This document shows positions 62,653 through 64,000 of a DNA stretch of 64,000 nt, piece by piece. A model generated the notes under the pieces. It saw only the letters and a list, made by a program, of their open reading frames with translations. It searched no databases and was not told where the DNA came from. The translations under genes and the position numbers were made by a program. The first letter of the stretch is position 1. Each line of letters starts with the position of its first letter. The stretch covers positions 1-64,000 of the forward strand of contig NZ_JONM01000008.1 in the NCBI RefSeq assembly GCF_000711875.1, read 5' to 3'. This stretch comes from Andreprevotia chitinilytica DSM 18519. GTDB lineage: Bacteria; Pseudomonadota; Gammaproteobacteria; Burkholderiales; Chitinibacteraceae.

Positions 62653-63537
62653 CTAGTTGGGAACTTGTTCCGAAATGCCATTGGCATCGCCCATGCCACG
62701 CAGAAAATCGCGCAGCAGCCGTTGTTCGATCCGGGCTCTTTGCCCCAGCGGCACCGGGAGTTGCAGGTGCAGCGCGATTTCTTCGCAGTCTTCCAGATTG
62801 AGCCGCAGCCTGGGTTCCAGCGTGGGTGTTTCGAGCGCGTAGCCGCGGGATAGCTCACGGGCGTGGCGGGCAAGATCGTCCGCGTATTCGCTGACAATGG
62901 CTGCGGCCGCGTCGAGCAGCACGGTTTCGGCCTTCTGCCAATCATCGCCACGCTCGATAACGATATGCACGGTCTGCACCACGTAACTGCCCAGCATCGT
63001 TTCGTTGAACACTGGGTTGGACAGCAGAAGGCTGTTCGGCAGGGTAATGCCACGGCCGACCGTGCCTTTATGTGCTTGTGCGTGGCTGGATTCGGCAATG
63101 GTGAACGACAGCAGGTTGGTATCGATTACCTGTCCCTTGATGTTGGCGACCTCGATCCGGTCACCCACCGAAAACACGTTGGTGCTGGTGCGGTAGATCG
63201 ACCCCATCATGCACAGGATCATTTCCTTGGTCGCGAGGACGATGGCGGCAGCGATGGCGACTAGCGAGACAGCCAGCGTCTGCAACTCGTGCCCCCAGAT
63301 GGAGACCAGCCCAAAGACGGAGATGCCCAGTGCGATATTGCGCAACGTGACCAGCCAGCGGCGTTTGACCTCGGCGCTCAGATCACGGCGACGCAGGATG
63401 GAGCGGCGCACCAGGCTGCGCGCAATCAGTAGTGTCACCATGAAAACCACGGTGGTGATGAGATCGCGTGGGAAGGTCTTGTCCGCCAGCGACGGCAACA
63501 GGGAATCGATGATGGAGGTGGGGGTAAAAGGCAGCAT
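62653..63537 (-). CDS. MscS-family mechanosensitive ion channel
   Basis: A 294-residue inner-membrane protein with three or so helices at the N-terminus ('LITTVVFMVTLLIARSLV', 'NIALGISVFGLVSIWG', 'TLAVSLVAIAAAIVLATKEM') followed by the MscS beta domain ('MGSIYRTSTNVFSVGDRIEV', 'KGQVIDTNLLSFTI', 'LPNSLLLSNPVFN') and an alpha/beta C-terminus. The A-rich pore helix resembles TM3 of MscS. It would release solutes on hypo-osmotic shock. Confidence 0.87.
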   Translation of the reverse strand: MLPFTPTSIIDSLLPSLADKTFPRDLITTVVFMVTLLIARSLVRRSILRRRDLSAEVKRRWLVTLRNIALGISVFGLVSIWGHELQTLAVSLVAIAAAIVLATKEMILCMMGSIYRTSTNVFSVGDRIEVANIKGQVIDTNLLSFTIAESSHAQAHKGTVGRGITLPNSLLLSNPVFNETMLGSYVVQTVHIVIERGDDWQKAETVLLDAAAAIVSEYADDLARHARELSRGYALETPTLEPRLRLNLEDCEEIALHLQLPVPLGQRARIEQRLLRDFLRGMGDANGISEQVPN

Positions 63538-63632
63538 GGGCGGTATTTTAACTGGCTTCGATCTTGCGGGAAGTCTTGCAGGGCGCTACGGTGCCAGATT
63601 CATCGAGTTATTGATATGACATGGGGCATGAC

Positions 63633-64000
63633 ATGACGACGCCAGTTCTGAAGCAATTGACCCGCGACGACCTCGCTCGCTTGGGGGACGCTGCCCGTCA
63701 ATCGCCGCGTTTACGCGCCAACCAGAACTTCCATCCCGTGCTGGAAGACCCGATCCAGCGTCTGGCCATCGCCATGCAGCCACGCACCTACGTGCGCCCG
63801 CATCGGCACCCGCATACGTTCGAATTGCTGTTTCCGCTCGTGGGGCGTTTTGTCGTGTTGCACTTTGACGCTGCAGGTGTGGTCACGCGCCGCACTGTGC
63901 TGGGGGAGGGCTCGGCCATTCTGGAAACCCCGGCTGGTGAATGGCACGCAGTATTGTCGCTGGATGATGGCGGCGTGATCTTTGAAGTCAAACACGGCCC
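63633..64000 (+). CDS. WbuC family cupin-fold metalloprotein (partial)
   Basis: The first 122 codons are in the window; the end lies beyond 64000. The sequence 'NFHPVLEDPIQRLAIAMQ', 'YVRPHRHPHTFELLFPLVG', 'ETPAGEWHAVLSLDDG' is the WbuC-type cupin with metal-binding His residues. An ATG at 63621 is in frame too; neither has a strong ribosome site. Related genes sit in O-antigen loci in enterobacteria, but no such locus is seen here. Confidence 0.75.
   Translation, partial: MTTPVLKQLTRDDLARLGDAARQSPRLRANQNFHPVLEDPIQRLAIAMQPRTYVRPHRHPHTFELLFPLVGRFVVLHFDAAGVVTRRTVLGEGSAILETPAGEWHAVLSLDDGGVIFEVKHG

Overview
The window reads as chromosomal DNA of a GC-rich, Gram-negative betaproteobacterium. A secreted GH18 chitinase, a PhaM-like granule protein, a phasin, a DUF2863-type protein and an FNR regulator beside a TauE/SafE-type membrane protein suggest a chitin-degrading member of the Neisseriales (Chitinibacteraceae-like). 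This is inferred from gene content; no 16S or other marker RNA is present.

Layout. 1-277: truncated end of an IS481-type insertion sequence. 391-1836: MltF-like lytic transglycosylase. 2017-17107 (minus): one tightly overlapping operon of fourteen genes forming an aryl polyene (APE) pigment pathway: chain-length-factor ketosynthase, ACP, small membrane protein, AMP ligase fused to a dehydratase, glycosyltransferase, acyltransferase, aromatic amino-acid ammonia-lyase, thioesterase, LolA-like carrier, MMPL exporter, halogenase-like flavoprotein, DUF3261 lipoprotein, ketosynthase, dehydratase, ketoreductase and phosphopantetheinyl transferase (the ligase and dehydratase are one gene). 17271-30090: housekeeping and cell-envelope genes (def, nadK, recN, tadA, chitinase, L,D-transpeptidase, solute-binding protein, Asd-like protein, tex, TPR-glycosyltransferase). 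30211-43160 (minus): porin, trpEGDC with a Trp-rich leader peptide, mltA, PhaM-like gene, maeB and dnaE. 43264-48196: YjfB-like protein, phasin, fnr with an unknown partner gene, a mucin-like Ser/Thr repeat protein under a cyclic-di-GMP-I riboswitch, and a TauE/SafE-type protein behind a perfect CRP-type palindrome. 48268-53240: prkA-yeaH-spoVR. 53389-64000: sugar-dehydrogenase-like propeller, a small ORF, an M66/StcE-like metalloprotease, DUF2863, GNAT, YkgJ, PheC-type dehydratase, RhlE-type helicase, MscS channel and a partial WbuC cupin.

How it works together. In the APE operon, the ammonia-lyase would make a cinnamate-type starter, the ligase load it on the ACP, and the KS/KS-CLF, KR and DH enzymes extend it to a conjugated polyene. 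The acyltransferase, thioesterase, LolA-like protein and MMPL exporter would deliver it to the outer membrane.

The most unusual signals are small and non-coding: a GEMM-I riboswitch in front of a mucin-like secreted protein; a 17-residue trp leader with four Trp codons; and several families of dispersed palindromic repeats. Two of these repeats lie in-frame inside the N-termini of APE genes. Another family sits exactly at the stop codon of two unrelated genes.
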